A stretch of 12,979 bases of DNA from the NCBI GenBank assembly GCA_009774215.1, contig VSNH01000105.1:1-12979 (forward strand), in the 5' to 3' direction. Of the stretch, positions 5,559-11,643 are shown piece after piece (within the stretch, counting starts at the first letter, position 1; every line of letters begins with the position of its first letter). The DNA comes from Lachnospiraceae bacterium (GTDB lineage Bacteria; Bacillota; Clostridia; Lachnospirales; Lachnospiraceae). The notes beneath the pieces were generated by a model that saw nothing but the letters and a program-made list of their open reading frames with translations, did no database searches and had not been told where the DNA came from. Both the position numbers and the translations under genes were made by a program.

Positions 5559-6404
5559 ATGGAATGGATAGAAAAATTGAATGAGGCTATAAACTATATG
5601 GAGGAGCATTTGACGGATGAAATTGACTACGAACAGCTTGGCAAAATCGCCTGTTGTTCCTCGTATCACTTTCAGAGAATGTTTGCTTATATGGCCGGTG
5701 TTCCGCTGTCTGAATATATCCGAAGAAGAAAAATGTCGCTTGCGGCAGTTGATTTGCAGGGGAAGGATATGAAAATTATCGATGTGGCGGGCAAATACGG
5801 CTACAACTCTCCTACTGCGTTTAACAGAGCTTTTCAATCTATCCACGGCATTGCCCCGTCCGCGGTAAGGAATGAGGGCGTTTCCGTAAAGTCCTTTCCG
5901 CCTGTCTCGTTTAAAATAACAGTCAAAGGAGTGGAGGAAATGAACTATCGGATCGAGACGAAGGAAGCATTCCGCGTTGTCGGGGTGTCAGTGCCATTGC
6001 AGAAGGATATTGAGGATAACTTTACGGTGATTCCATCGAAATGGCAGGAAATATCTATGAACGGAACATTGCAGAGACTGGCCGGCATGATGGATATGCC
6101 GCCTATGGGTGTGCTGGGCGTCAGCGTCTGCAATGACAAGGAGTCGTGGCGATATTATATAGCGGTTCCTACTTCAAAAGAAAAAGCAGATTTTGAGGAA
6201 TATACCGTCCCGGCTGCTACATGGGCTGTCTTTCCGGGAGAAGGCACAAACCAGTCCATTCAGGAGCTGGAACGGCGTATTGTGACGGAGTGGCTGCCCA
6301 CATCCGGATATGAGTACGGCGATGCCCCGGACGTGGAGGTTTATCTGAATCCGGATCCGCAGAATGCAAAATATGAGGTCTGGATTCCTGTTGTAAAAAA
6401 ATAA
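5559..6404 (+). CDS. AraC-family regulator with GyrI-like effector domain
   Basis: The 281-residue protein has two domains. Residues 1-105 are an AraC/XylS double helix-turn-helix (YEQLGKIACCSSYHFQRMF as the first helix pair, IIDVAGKYGYNSPTAFNRAF as the second). Residues about 128-281 are a GyrI-like ligand-binding domain that opens with MNYRIETKEAFRVVGVSV, includes WAVFPGEG and ends with YEVWIPVVKK. This order, DNA-binding first and GyrI-like second, is that of Rob-type regulators, which sense amphipathic or toxic compounds and activate efflux or stress genes. ATG at 5559 has AGGAGGA 8 bases upstream. No convincing promoter was found. The DUF378 gene follows on the same strand after 161 bases and could be a target, but no operator is visible. 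The stand-alone GyrI-like protein at 2978 shares only the effector fold. Confidence 0.9.
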   Translation: MEWIEKLNEAINYMEEHLTDEIDYEQLGKIACCSSYHFQRMFAYMAGVPLSEYIRRRKMSLAAVDLQGKDMKIIDVAGKYGYNSPTAFNRAFQSIHGIAPSAVRNEGVSVKSFPPVSFKITVKGVEEMNYRIETKEAFRVVGVSVPLQKDIEDNFTVIPSKWQEISMNGTLQRLAGMMDMPPMGVLGVSVCNDKESWRYYIAVPTSKEKADFEEYTVPAATWAVFPGEGTNQSIQELERRIVTEWLPTSGYEYGDAPDVEVYLNPDPQNAKYEVWIPVVKK

Positions 6405-6565
6405 TAAAAATAATCACTTTTCCCGAGAAGTTATTTCCAGCATAGCACTTCCCGATTCAGACATACTACATAGTGATCGTAGCCGCACAGCTTTTGTGGT
6501 TGCGACGAACAATCAGTCTCTCATTTATTTTTCAGGGGTTGATGTCTTATGAAGGGGGAAGGAAA

Positions 6566-6790
6566 ATGAGAAACAGAGCTTTAGACTGCCTTGCCCTGAC
6601 AATTGCCATCATTGGCGCTATCAACTGGGGATTGATCGGACTTTTCAGCTTTGACCTTGTGGCATTTATTTTCGGTAACATGTCATGGTTTTCCAGAATC
6701 ATTTACGCCCTGGTGGGTATCGCCGGATTGTATATCATCACATTTTATATGTACACGAACGGCAATATGGCAGAGTCAAACAAGGCATAG
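6566..6790 (+). CDS. DUF378 small membrane protein
   Basis: The 74-residue protein consists mainly of two membrane segments (about residues 7-30, with LTIAIIGAINWGLIGLF, and 40-62, with SRIIYALVGIAGLYIITFYM) and a short polar tail. This is the usual form of DUF378 (PF04070), a family of unknown function in many bacteria. ATG at 6566 is preceded by an unusually purine-rich site, GAAGGGGGAAGGAAA. An in-frame start at 6473 would add 31 residues with no family match. The 161 bases between the AraC-type gene and this start hold nothing I recognise. It converges on rsfS and shares the hairpin between them. No role can be stated beyond an inner-membrane location. Confidence 0.85.
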   Translation: MRNRALDCLALTIAIIGAINWGLIGLFSFDLVAFIFGNMSWFSRIIYALVGIAGLYIITFYMYTNGNMAESNKA

Positions 6791-6833
6791 GTACGGACAG
6801 AGTAGAAACAGGCAAGAGAAAACAGCAACAGGC

Positions 6834-6871
6834 AAAACAGAACCGGCGGTATCACATACCCCGGTTCTGTT
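6834..6871 (-). terminator. Strong terminator hairpin between DUF378 and rsfS
   Basis: AACAGAACCGG (6836-6846) pairs with CCGGTTCTGTT (6861-6871). Four more pairs form inside (GGTA 6848-6851, TACC 6857-6860) around a 5-base loop, with one bulged C, giving a 15-bp stem. Read on the minus strand the stem runs into a T-run, so it should end the obgE-to-rsfS transcript 30 bases after rsfS. It may also stop the convergent DUF378 transcript, though its T content is poorer on that side. Confidence 0.75.
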
Positions 6872-6900
6872 CTGTTCGTGCTGTAGAAAAGCGCATAAGT

Positions 6901-7257
6901 TTATTTGTTTTCAAGCGCCGCCTTATCCGTCAGCACACCGTCCCGCCAGATCCGCTCCAGATCATAAAAGAGACGGTTCTCCCGATCAAAAATATGGATG
7001 ATCACATCCTGAAAGTCCATCAGAATCCAGTTGGCATTCTGGTAACCTTCCATCTGTCTTAAGTTTACACCGGCTCTGCCGAGCACTTCAGACACATTGT
7101 CGGCCATAGCCTGTATCTGGCTCTTATTGCTGCCGTCCGCAATGATAAAATAGTCCGCAACGGTAGAAATTTCACTGATGTCAATGATACGGATATCCTC
7201 CGCTTTTTTATCCTCCAGCGCGTTCACCGCCAAAAGTGCTGTTTCTTTCATGTTCAT
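6901..7257 (-). CDS. rsfS: Ribosomal silencing factor RsfS
   Basis: The 118-residue protein is a typical RsfS/Iojap-family member. It binds ribosomal protein L14 on the large subunit and blocks joining of the subunits when nutrients run short. Family features are LEDKKAEDIRIIDI near residue 14, TVADYFIIADGSNKSQI near 32, the central MEGYQNANWILMDFQDVIIHIF and the RLFYDLERIW end. Length and ends are normal. ATG at 7257 follows AAAGGCAGG; an alternative ATG two codons later cannot be excluded. It is the last gene of the minus-strand cluster, 66 bases after yqeK, a common neighbour in Firmicutes, and is followed by the terminator at 6834-6871. Confidence 0.96.
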   Translation of the reverse strand: MNMKETALLAVNALEDKKAEDIRIIDISEISTVADYFIIADGSNKSQIQAMADNVSEVLGRAGVNLRQMEGYQNANWILMDFQDVIIHIFDRENRLFYDLERIWRDGVLTDKAALENK

Positions 7258-7323
7258 AACAAGTACCTGCCTTTCTCTGAATCATATTGTTAAGCGTCAT
7301 AATTTGTTATAAACGATGTGCCG

Positions 7324-7908
7324 CTATCTTTTATAATACTGATATGTTCTGTTTGTCATATCATCCACCTGCCCATCTGTCGTTCGCAGATAGGTGAGCG
7401 TATCTGCCAGTATTTTTTCCATGGCGCTGTCCAGATCCTGATAGGCGAGTCTTCGGATGAGACTTAGATCCTGATTCTGTTTCCGCCCGGGTTCAATATA
7501 GTCTGCAATATAGACAATTTTCTCCAACCTGCTCATATCAGGCCGACCCGTCGTGTGATAACGGATTGCGTTTAGTATATCCATATCCGTTATGCCATAT
7601 TTACGCTCCGCCAGATAAGCGCCTGCCTTGGCGTGCAAAAGCGCGGTTGGATTGCTTCGCTCCACCGCAGTTACGTTAAGATGCGCCTTTTCGCAGATGG
7701 CTACCAGCTCCGAACCGTGCATGGACTTAGCGCAGTCGTGCAGCATACCGGCGATCATGGCCTTTTCCATATCCTCAGCGTGAGCCATCGCCAGAGCGGC
7801 GGCTGTGTAGGCTACCCCTAAGGTGTGGGTATATCGGCCGGTGGAGAGTTCCTTCTCCATCGCCTTGCGAAGTTTTTCCAGTTCTGTCTGAAGATGACTT
7901 TGACTCAT
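7324..7908 (-). CDS. yqeK: HD-domain diadenosine tetraphosphatase YqeK
   Basis: The 194-residue protein belongs to the YqeK family of symmetrical Ap4A hydrolases, iron-containing HD-domain enzymes that split Ap4A into two ADP. The metal and catalytic residues are visible: His28 in RYTHTLGV, His57-Asp58 in MLHDCAK, His92 in LLHAKAGA, His118 in RYHTTG and Asp136 in YIADYIEP. ATG at 7908 is chosen because AAAGGA lies about 9 bases upstream and the product then has family length. The open frame upstream overlaps nadD in another frame and would add 50 unrelated residues. It starts 19 bases after the nadD stop, so the two are surely co-transcribed, the usual nadD-yqeK order of Firmicutes. Confidence 0.95.
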   Translation of the reverse strand: MSQSHLQTELEKLRKAMEKELSTGRYTHTLGVAYTAAALAMAHAEDMEKAMIAGMLHDCAKSMHGSELVAICEKAHLNVTAVERSNPTALLHAKAGAYLAERKYGITDMDILNAIRYHTTGRPDMSRLEKIVYIADYIEPGRKQNQDLSLIRRLAYQDLDSAMEKILADTLTYLRTTDGQVDDMTNRTYQYYKR

Positions 7909-7927
7909 AGAAAGTTTTCCTTTCTTT

Positions 7928-8650
7928 TTACGAATTCTTTTCATAGAGACGCTTCTGCCGGATATACGCCTCCACCGCTTCCGGCAAAAGCCCCCGCAGG
8001 GACTCTCCTTTTCGCGCCATTTCCCGAATCTGTGTGGAGGATATGTCCATACCGGCAAATTCCAGAATTTCTACGGACGCATGGTATTTTTCCTGCAGAT
8101 ACTGCGCCTGTACTGCCAGCCCATTGCTGTCCGTCCCTGTCATTGCTGCGCAATCCGTTTCGTGTCGTCCATATAAGGCATGAAGGTATTTCTCTGTTTT
8201 CGTGTCCACGCGCATAGCCTGCGGGGACATAGGAGATATCCTCCGTACTGCCGCTAAAATCGTACAGTTCTGAAAAATGTACGCCGGGTTCTTCCATTTC
8301 TCCATGGCATACAGGCTGTCCGCCCCCAGAATGAAATAATACGCCGCTTCCGGGTCTTTGGCCCGCAATTTCTGCAGGGTATCGCAGGTGTAGGTGTTTT
8401 TCCCCTGCGCAGCGTCCACCGTCTCCATCCTTGATAATTCGAAACCGGGCATGTCTTTGATGGCGAGGGCAGCCATCTCACAGCGCGCCTGTATCGGCAG
8501 AACCTCCCGCTGCTCTTTCATGTAGGGGACGCCGCTTGGCATAAACAGCACTTTTTTCAGCGTAAACTGCTCTCTCGCTTTTTCTGCAATCGCCAGATGC
8601 CCGTTGTGAATGGGATTGAAGGTGCCTCCCATAATACCGATTCGTCTCAT
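7928..8650 (-). CDS. nadD: Nicotinate-nucleotide adenylyltransferase NadD
   Basis: This cytoplasmic enzyme joins nicotinate mononucleotide and ATP to give deamido-NAD, a step common to de novo and salvage NAD synthesis. Nucleotidyltransferase motifs are GGTFNPIHNGH at residues 8-18, GADS at 109-112 and the ISSTQIR signature at 203-209. At 240 residues it is about 35-40 longer than the usual 195-205. The extra length lies between residues 140 and 190, before the final strand, where typical proteins have a short loop. All motifs are intact, so the insert should not abolish activity. ATG at 8650 has AAGGG 8 bases upstream. It sits between yhbY and yqeK. Confidence 0.95.
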   Translation of the reverse strand: MRRIGIMGGTFNPIHNGHLAIAEKAREQFTLKKVLFMPSGVPYMKEQREVLPIQARCEMAALAIKDMPGFELSRMETVDAAQGKNTYTCDTLQKLRAKDPEAAYYFILGADSLYAMEKWKNPAYIFQNCTILAAVRRISPMSPQAMRVDTKTEKYLHALYGRHETDCAAMTGTDSNGLAVQAQYLQEKYHASVEILEFAGMDISSTQIREMARKGESLRGLLPEAVEAYIRQKRLYEKNS

Positions 8651-8734
8651 GCGGTTTCCCTTCTGCGCTTTTACTCTGCTGTTTTGACTATATCAGTTAT
8701 TTGCTGCTCCGTTCGGCTATTTCTGCGGGACATT

Positions 8735-9031
8735 TCACCTGGGCAGCACAATCTTTGGATTCTTCTTATCCGGTTTGTAGAGGATGATCTTTTTGCCGAT
8801 TACCTGTACCACTGTGGAATGGGTTCTCTCCGCCACCATATCGGCGATCATTCGCGGATCGTCCGCGCAGTTTTTTAAGACGGCGATCTTTAGAAGCTCC
8901 CTTGTGTTAAAAGCGTCCGCGATGGACTCTGTAAATTCCGGTGTCAGACTGGATTTTCCCACCTGAAAAATGGGGTCTATGCCGTTTGCCAGACTCTTTA
9001 AATGTGCTCTCTGTTTGCTTGTCAATTCCAT
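8735..9031 (-). CDS. yhbY: CRS1/YhbY-type RNA-binding protein
   Basis: The 98-residue protein is a stand-alone CRS1-YhbY (CRM) domain, an RNA-binding fold that associates with pre-50S ribosomal particles. It starts MELTSKQRAHLKSLANG, carries the conserved loop IFQVGKSSLTPEF near residue 22, and has ELLKIAVLKN near 45 and VVQVIGKKIILYK near 74. It is complete and of family length. It lies between obgE, 39 bases upstream, and nadD, 84 bases downstream, an order frequent in Firmicutes and consistent with a ribosome-assembly cluster. No promoter or terminator is apparent in either gap. Confidence 0.93.
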   Translation of the reverse strand: MELTSKQRAHLKSLANGIDPIFQVGKSSLTPEFTESIADAFNTRELLKIAVLKNCADDPRMIADMVAERTHSTVVQVIGKKIILYKPDKKNPKIVLPR

Positions 9032-9070
9032 AGGTTAATGTCTCCTTCTCGGGTCAAGCGTTACGCCTGA

Positions 9071-10363
9071 TCACTTATAATAATCAAAGGAAAGTCCGTA
9101 CATCCTTACCGTGCTGCCCTCCTCGATACCAAGCGCTTCCAACTGTTCTAATATCCCCTGCTTGCGCATGAAATCCTGGAAGAATTTAAAGCCTTTCTCG
9201 GACTCCAGATTGGTGTAGGAAAGCATCTTCTCAATGCGCGGCCCTTCCACCACATACTCGTCCGCTTCCTCGTCATACACCACGGTAAAGGGATCGTTTT
9301 CGATTTCGAAATGAAACTCGGGGAAAAACTCCTGCTCAAAGGTCAGTGGTTTTTGCTCCTCCATCTCTCCCAAACGGTTGTTAATCGCGTAGAGAAGCTC
9401 TCTGACGCCGTTGCCGCTGATGGCGGAAATAGCGTAGACCGGAATGCCCTGGGGCTCAAATTCCGCTCGAATTTTCTCCACGGGATCGCTGTCCTTCTCA
9501 TAAATCATATCAATCTTGTTTGCTGCAATGATTTGGGGTCTTTCGGAAAGTGCCTTGTCATAGGTTGCAAGCTCCTTGTTGATGGCGTAAATATCGGCTA
9601 TGGGATCGCGCCCCTCCGTGGAGGCCGCGTCCACGATATGCACGATCAACCGTGTGCGCTCGATATGGCGCAGGAACTCATGCCCAAGCCCTACGCCCTC
9701 CGACGCGCCCTCGATCAGACCGGGAATATCTGCGATCACAAATCCCTTGGCGTCCTCCAAATCCACCACACCAAGGTTGGGATTTAAGGTGGTAAAGTGA
9801 TAGTTGGCGATTTTGGGTCTTGCGTTCGTCACCTTTGACAGAAAAGTAGATTTACCCACATTGGGAAAGCCCACCAGCCCCACGTCGGCAATCACCTTAA
9901 GCTCAAGAAGCAGCTCCAGTTCTCTGGCCGGCTGGCCGGGTTGGGCATATTTCGGAGCCTGCATGGTGCTGGTGGCATAGTGCTGGTTGCCGCTGCCGCC
10001 GCGCCCTCCTTTCAGCAGAAGGAAGCGCCTGTTGTCGCCGGACATATCCGTGATGACTTTGCCGCTCTCGGCCTCGCGAATTACCGTGCCCTCGGGTACT
10101 TTGATGACGATATCCTCGCCGTTTTTGCCGGCGCAGTTCTTCTTGCCGCCCTCCTCGCCGTTTTTCGCACAGTATTTGCGGACATGACGAAAGTCTGTCA
10201 ACGTGTTCAGACCCTCGTCCACCTCAAAGTAGACGCTGCCGCCGTTTCCGCCGTCGCCGCCGTCTGGACCGCCGTTGGGTACATATTTTTCACGACGAAA
10301 GGAAACGTGACCGTCGCCACCCTTGCCGCTTTTTACAATTATTTTCGCACGATCTGTAAACAT
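9071..10363 (-). CDS. obgE: Ribosome-assembly GTPase Obg (CgtA)
   Basis: This 430-residue Obg GTPase acts in late 50S assembly and in stress control. Domain order is the glycine-rich Obg fold (residues 1-158, with repeated GGDGGNGG-type turns near 35-42), then the G domain with P-loop GFPNVGKST at 165-173, switch region with TTLNPNLG, DIPGLIEGA at 212-220 and base-specifying NKID at 282-285. The C-terminal OCT domain spans about 350-430, as in many Gram-positive Obg proteins. ATG at 10363 has CGGAG 8 bases upstream. It lies downstream of rpmA, but the hairpin at 10471-10506 separates them, so obgE probably has its own promoter or relies on partial read-through. The 115 bases between hairpin and ATG hold no clear -35/-10 pair. 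Confidence 0.97.
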   Translation of the reverse strand: MFTDRAKIIVKSGKGGDGHVSFRREKYVPNGGPDGGDGGNGGSVYFEVDEGLNTLTDFRHVRKYCAKNGEEGGKKNCAGKNGEDIVIKVPEGTVIREAESGKVITDMSGDNRRFLLLKGGRGGSGNQHYATSTMQAPKYAQPGQPARELELLLELKVIADVGLVGFPNVGKSTFLSKVTNARPKIANYHFTTLNPNLGVVDLEDAKGFVIADIPGLIEGASEGVGLGHEFLRHIERTRLIVHIVDAASTEGRDPIADIYAINKELATYDKALSERPQIIAANKIDMIYEKDSDPVEKIRAEFEPQGIPVYAISAISGNGVRELLYAINNRLGEMEEQKPLTFEQEFFPEFHFEIENDPFTVVYDEEADEYVVEGPRIEKMLSYTNLESEKGFKFFQDFMRKQGILEQLEALGIEEGSTVRMYGLSFDYYK

Positions 10364-10470
10364 AATTTTTCTCCGTAATCAATCAAGCAGGAAAGATTTT
10401 TCTTCCCCTACTCGCTGCGCGCCCCATGCGCCGCTTTAGCGTCATATATCCTCTGCATTGGGCTGCACAT

Positions 10471-10506
10471 AAAAGAAAAGCTCCAAACATCAGTATGTTC
10501 GGAGCT
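10471..10506 (-). terminator. Rho-independent terminator after rpmA
   Basis: On the minus strand AGCTCCGAACAT (10506-10495) pairs with ATGTTTGGAGCT (10490-10479) through one G-T pair. The loop is ACTG and the tail TTTCTTTT. This is a textbook terminator 15 bases after the rpmA stop, ending or attenuating the rplU-prp-rpmA transcript before obgE. Confidence 0.88.
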
Positions 10507-10520
10507 GTCTTTTTAGCTTC

Positions 10521-10805
10521 TTACTTCTCTACCGGATAAACGGAAGCCTGCTTCTTATCTCTTCCCTTTCTCTCGAAGCGAAGAACACCGTCCACCAGAG
10601 CAAACAGCGTATCGTCTCCGCCTTTCCCTACGTTTACGCCGGGATGAATCTTGGTTCCGCGCTGTCTGTATAAGATGTTGCCCGCCTTAACAAACTGACC
10701 GTCAGCTCTCTTCGCGCCTAATCTCTTGGACTCGGAATCGCGGCCGTTCTTGGTGGAGCCGACACCCTTCTTATGAGCAAAAAACTGAAGGTTCATATTT
10801 AACAT
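10521..10805 (-). CDS. rpmA: Ribosomal protein bL27 with cleavable N-terminus
   Basis: The 94-residue protein is bL27, whose N-terminal tail reaches the peptidyl-transferase centre of the 50S subunit. It begins MLNMNLQFFAHKKGVGST. Firmicutes L27 carries an extension ending in LQFFA that must be removed, here between Ala10 and His11, before assembly. The protease Prp that does this is encoded immediately upstream. The start at 10805 is supported by AAGGAGGTG 9 bases upstream; an ATG three codons later would shorten the extension but keep LQFFA. The remaining body (KRLGAKRADGQ, GNILYRQRGTKIHPG, VGKGGDDTLFA) is standard. It is the third gene of its operon and is followed by a terminator. Confidence 0.97.
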   Translation of the reverse strand: MLNMNLQFFAHKKGVGSTKNGRDSESKRLGAKRADGQFVKAGNILYRQRGTKIHPGVNVGKGGDDTLFALVDGVLRFERKGRDKKQASVYPVEK

Positions 10806-10809
10806 GGTA

Positions 10810-11142
10810 TTACACCTCCTTAAATGTCAATTTACAATGTTTTTTCCCGTACTGAGTTTCGATACGGCTCAGTCCGAGCGCCAGAGAATCCATTAACACG
10901 ACGGAAGTTTCAAGCAGAGGCTGTCTCAAAAAAGAGCAGCTGATTCTGCCGGCTTCTTCATCCGTCTCCACCCGAATCGGTTCCTTTGTGATCTCATCAA
11001 GCGCATTCACTGTGTTTATCACCAAAACCGAAATGGCTGCACAGACAATATCCTGACCATAGTCCGCATATGCCGCGTGGCCATCGCACGAAAATTTTCG
11101 GTATTCTCCCGCCTTGCTTTTATAAATGGTTATCTCAGTCAT
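10810..11142 (-). CDS. prp: Ribosomal-processing cysteine protease Prp
   Basis: The 110-residue protein is Prp, the cysteine protease that removes the N-terminal extension of L27 in Firmicutes and relatives. The catalytic pair is visible as His22 in DGHAAYADYG and Cys34 in DIVCAAIS, spaced as in the family. The C-terminal half (ETSVVLMDSLALGLSRIETQYG) is the usual dimer-forming helix region. Its ATG shares one base with the rplU stop codon, and rpmA begins 4 bases after its own stop, so the three genes are translationally linked. The rpmA ribosome site lies inside the end of prp. Its substrate motif LQFFA is present in the neighbouring L27, which supports the call. Confidence 0.95.
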   Translation of the reverse strand: MTEITIYKSKAGEYRKFSCDGHAAYADYGQDIVCAAISVLVINTVNALDEITKEPIRVETDEEAGRISCSFLRQPLLETSVVLMDSLALGLSRIETQYGKKHCKLTFKEV

Positions 11143-11447
11143 TACGCGTTGATCTTGTCAATCTTGATCTGCGTATAGAGCTGTCTGTGACCATTTTTTT
11201 TGTGGTAGCCGGTTTTTCTCTTATACTTGTAAACGATGACTTTCTTGCCCTTACCCTGATCCATAACGGTTCCGGTTACTGTCGCATTCGCCACATCGCC
11301 TGCAACTTTGAGTTCCTTATCGCTGACTGCGATCACCTGATCGAAGGTAACGGTAGCGCCAACCTCGACATCAAGCTTTTCCACTCTGATCTCATCGCCC
11401 TCGGATACCTTGTACTGTTTTCCGCCTGTTGCAATGATTGCGTACAT
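11142..11447 (-). CDS. rplU: Ribosomal protein bL21
   Basis: The 101-residue protein is bL21, a 23S-rRNA-binding component of the 50S subunit. It begins MYAIIATGGKQYKVSEGD and contains KVIVYKYKRKTGYHKKNGHRQ near residues 70-90, the family's rRNA-contact signature. ATG at 11447 is selected because AGGAGGTG lies 8 bases upstream; an in-frame ATG seven codons earlier is inside the leader hairpin and would remove the usual start. It is the first gene of rplU-prp-rpmA and has a clear promoter and a structured leader, which suggests feedback control of L21 and L27 synthesis. Confidence 0.97.
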   Translation of the reverse strand: MYAIIATGGKQYKVSEGDEIRVEKLDVEVGATVTFDQVIAVSDKELKVAGDVANATVTGTVMDQGKGKKVIVYKYKRKTGYHKKNGHRQLYTQIKIDKINA

Positions 11448-11541
11448 ATCTGCACACCTCCTATTCATGGGCCTCTGCCCATTTACTCGCTAACTGTGGT
11501 GATGCCCAAAGGGCACACTTCTACCTCGTTATGCGGCACAC
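11448..11541 (-). ncRNA. Putative L21 leader (structured 5' region of rplU)
   Basis: From the predicted start near 11541 to the rplU ATG the RNA can form two compact hairpins. One is TGCCC-TTT-GGGCA (11515-11503), extended by three pairs across a bulge. The other is ATGGGC-AGAG-GCCCAT (11482-11467), ending 7 bases before AGGAGGTG. Firmicutes rplU operons often have a conserved L21 leader thought to bind L21. Position and two-hairpin form fit, but I cannot align it to the family model here. Confidence 0.55.
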
Positions 11542-11547
11542 TTAATT

Positions 11548-11576
11548 ATCATATACAGATTATGCCAGTTTGTCAA
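11548..11576 (-). promoter_or_regulatory. Strong promoter of the rplU-prp-rpmA operon
   Basis: On the minus strand TTGACA (11576-11571), a 17-bp spacer and TATGAT (11553-11548) give a near-perfect vegetative promoter. Transcription would begin near 11541. It lies about 70 bases from the neighbouring transposase gene, so insertion of the element has left it intact. A 13-base palindrome (ACAAAAATTTTGT, 11576-11588) touches its upstream edge. Confidence 0.85.
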
Positions 11577-11643
11577 CAAAAATTTTGTCGCCACTAATTC
11601 TTTGCATTTTGTCAATAGTTATGCAACAACTTTTTGAAAAAAT

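Noticed and set aside
7909..8058. Upstream extension of yqeK into nadD
   Set aside because: The added 50 residues are nadD read in another frame and lack family support.
8254..8481. Minus-strand open frame within nadD
   Set aside because: Out-of-frame shadow of conserved NadD coding sequence.
9311..9787. 158-codon plus-strand frame opposite obgE
   Set aside because: It is antisense to the conserved Obg G domain and has no ribosome site or recognisable domain.
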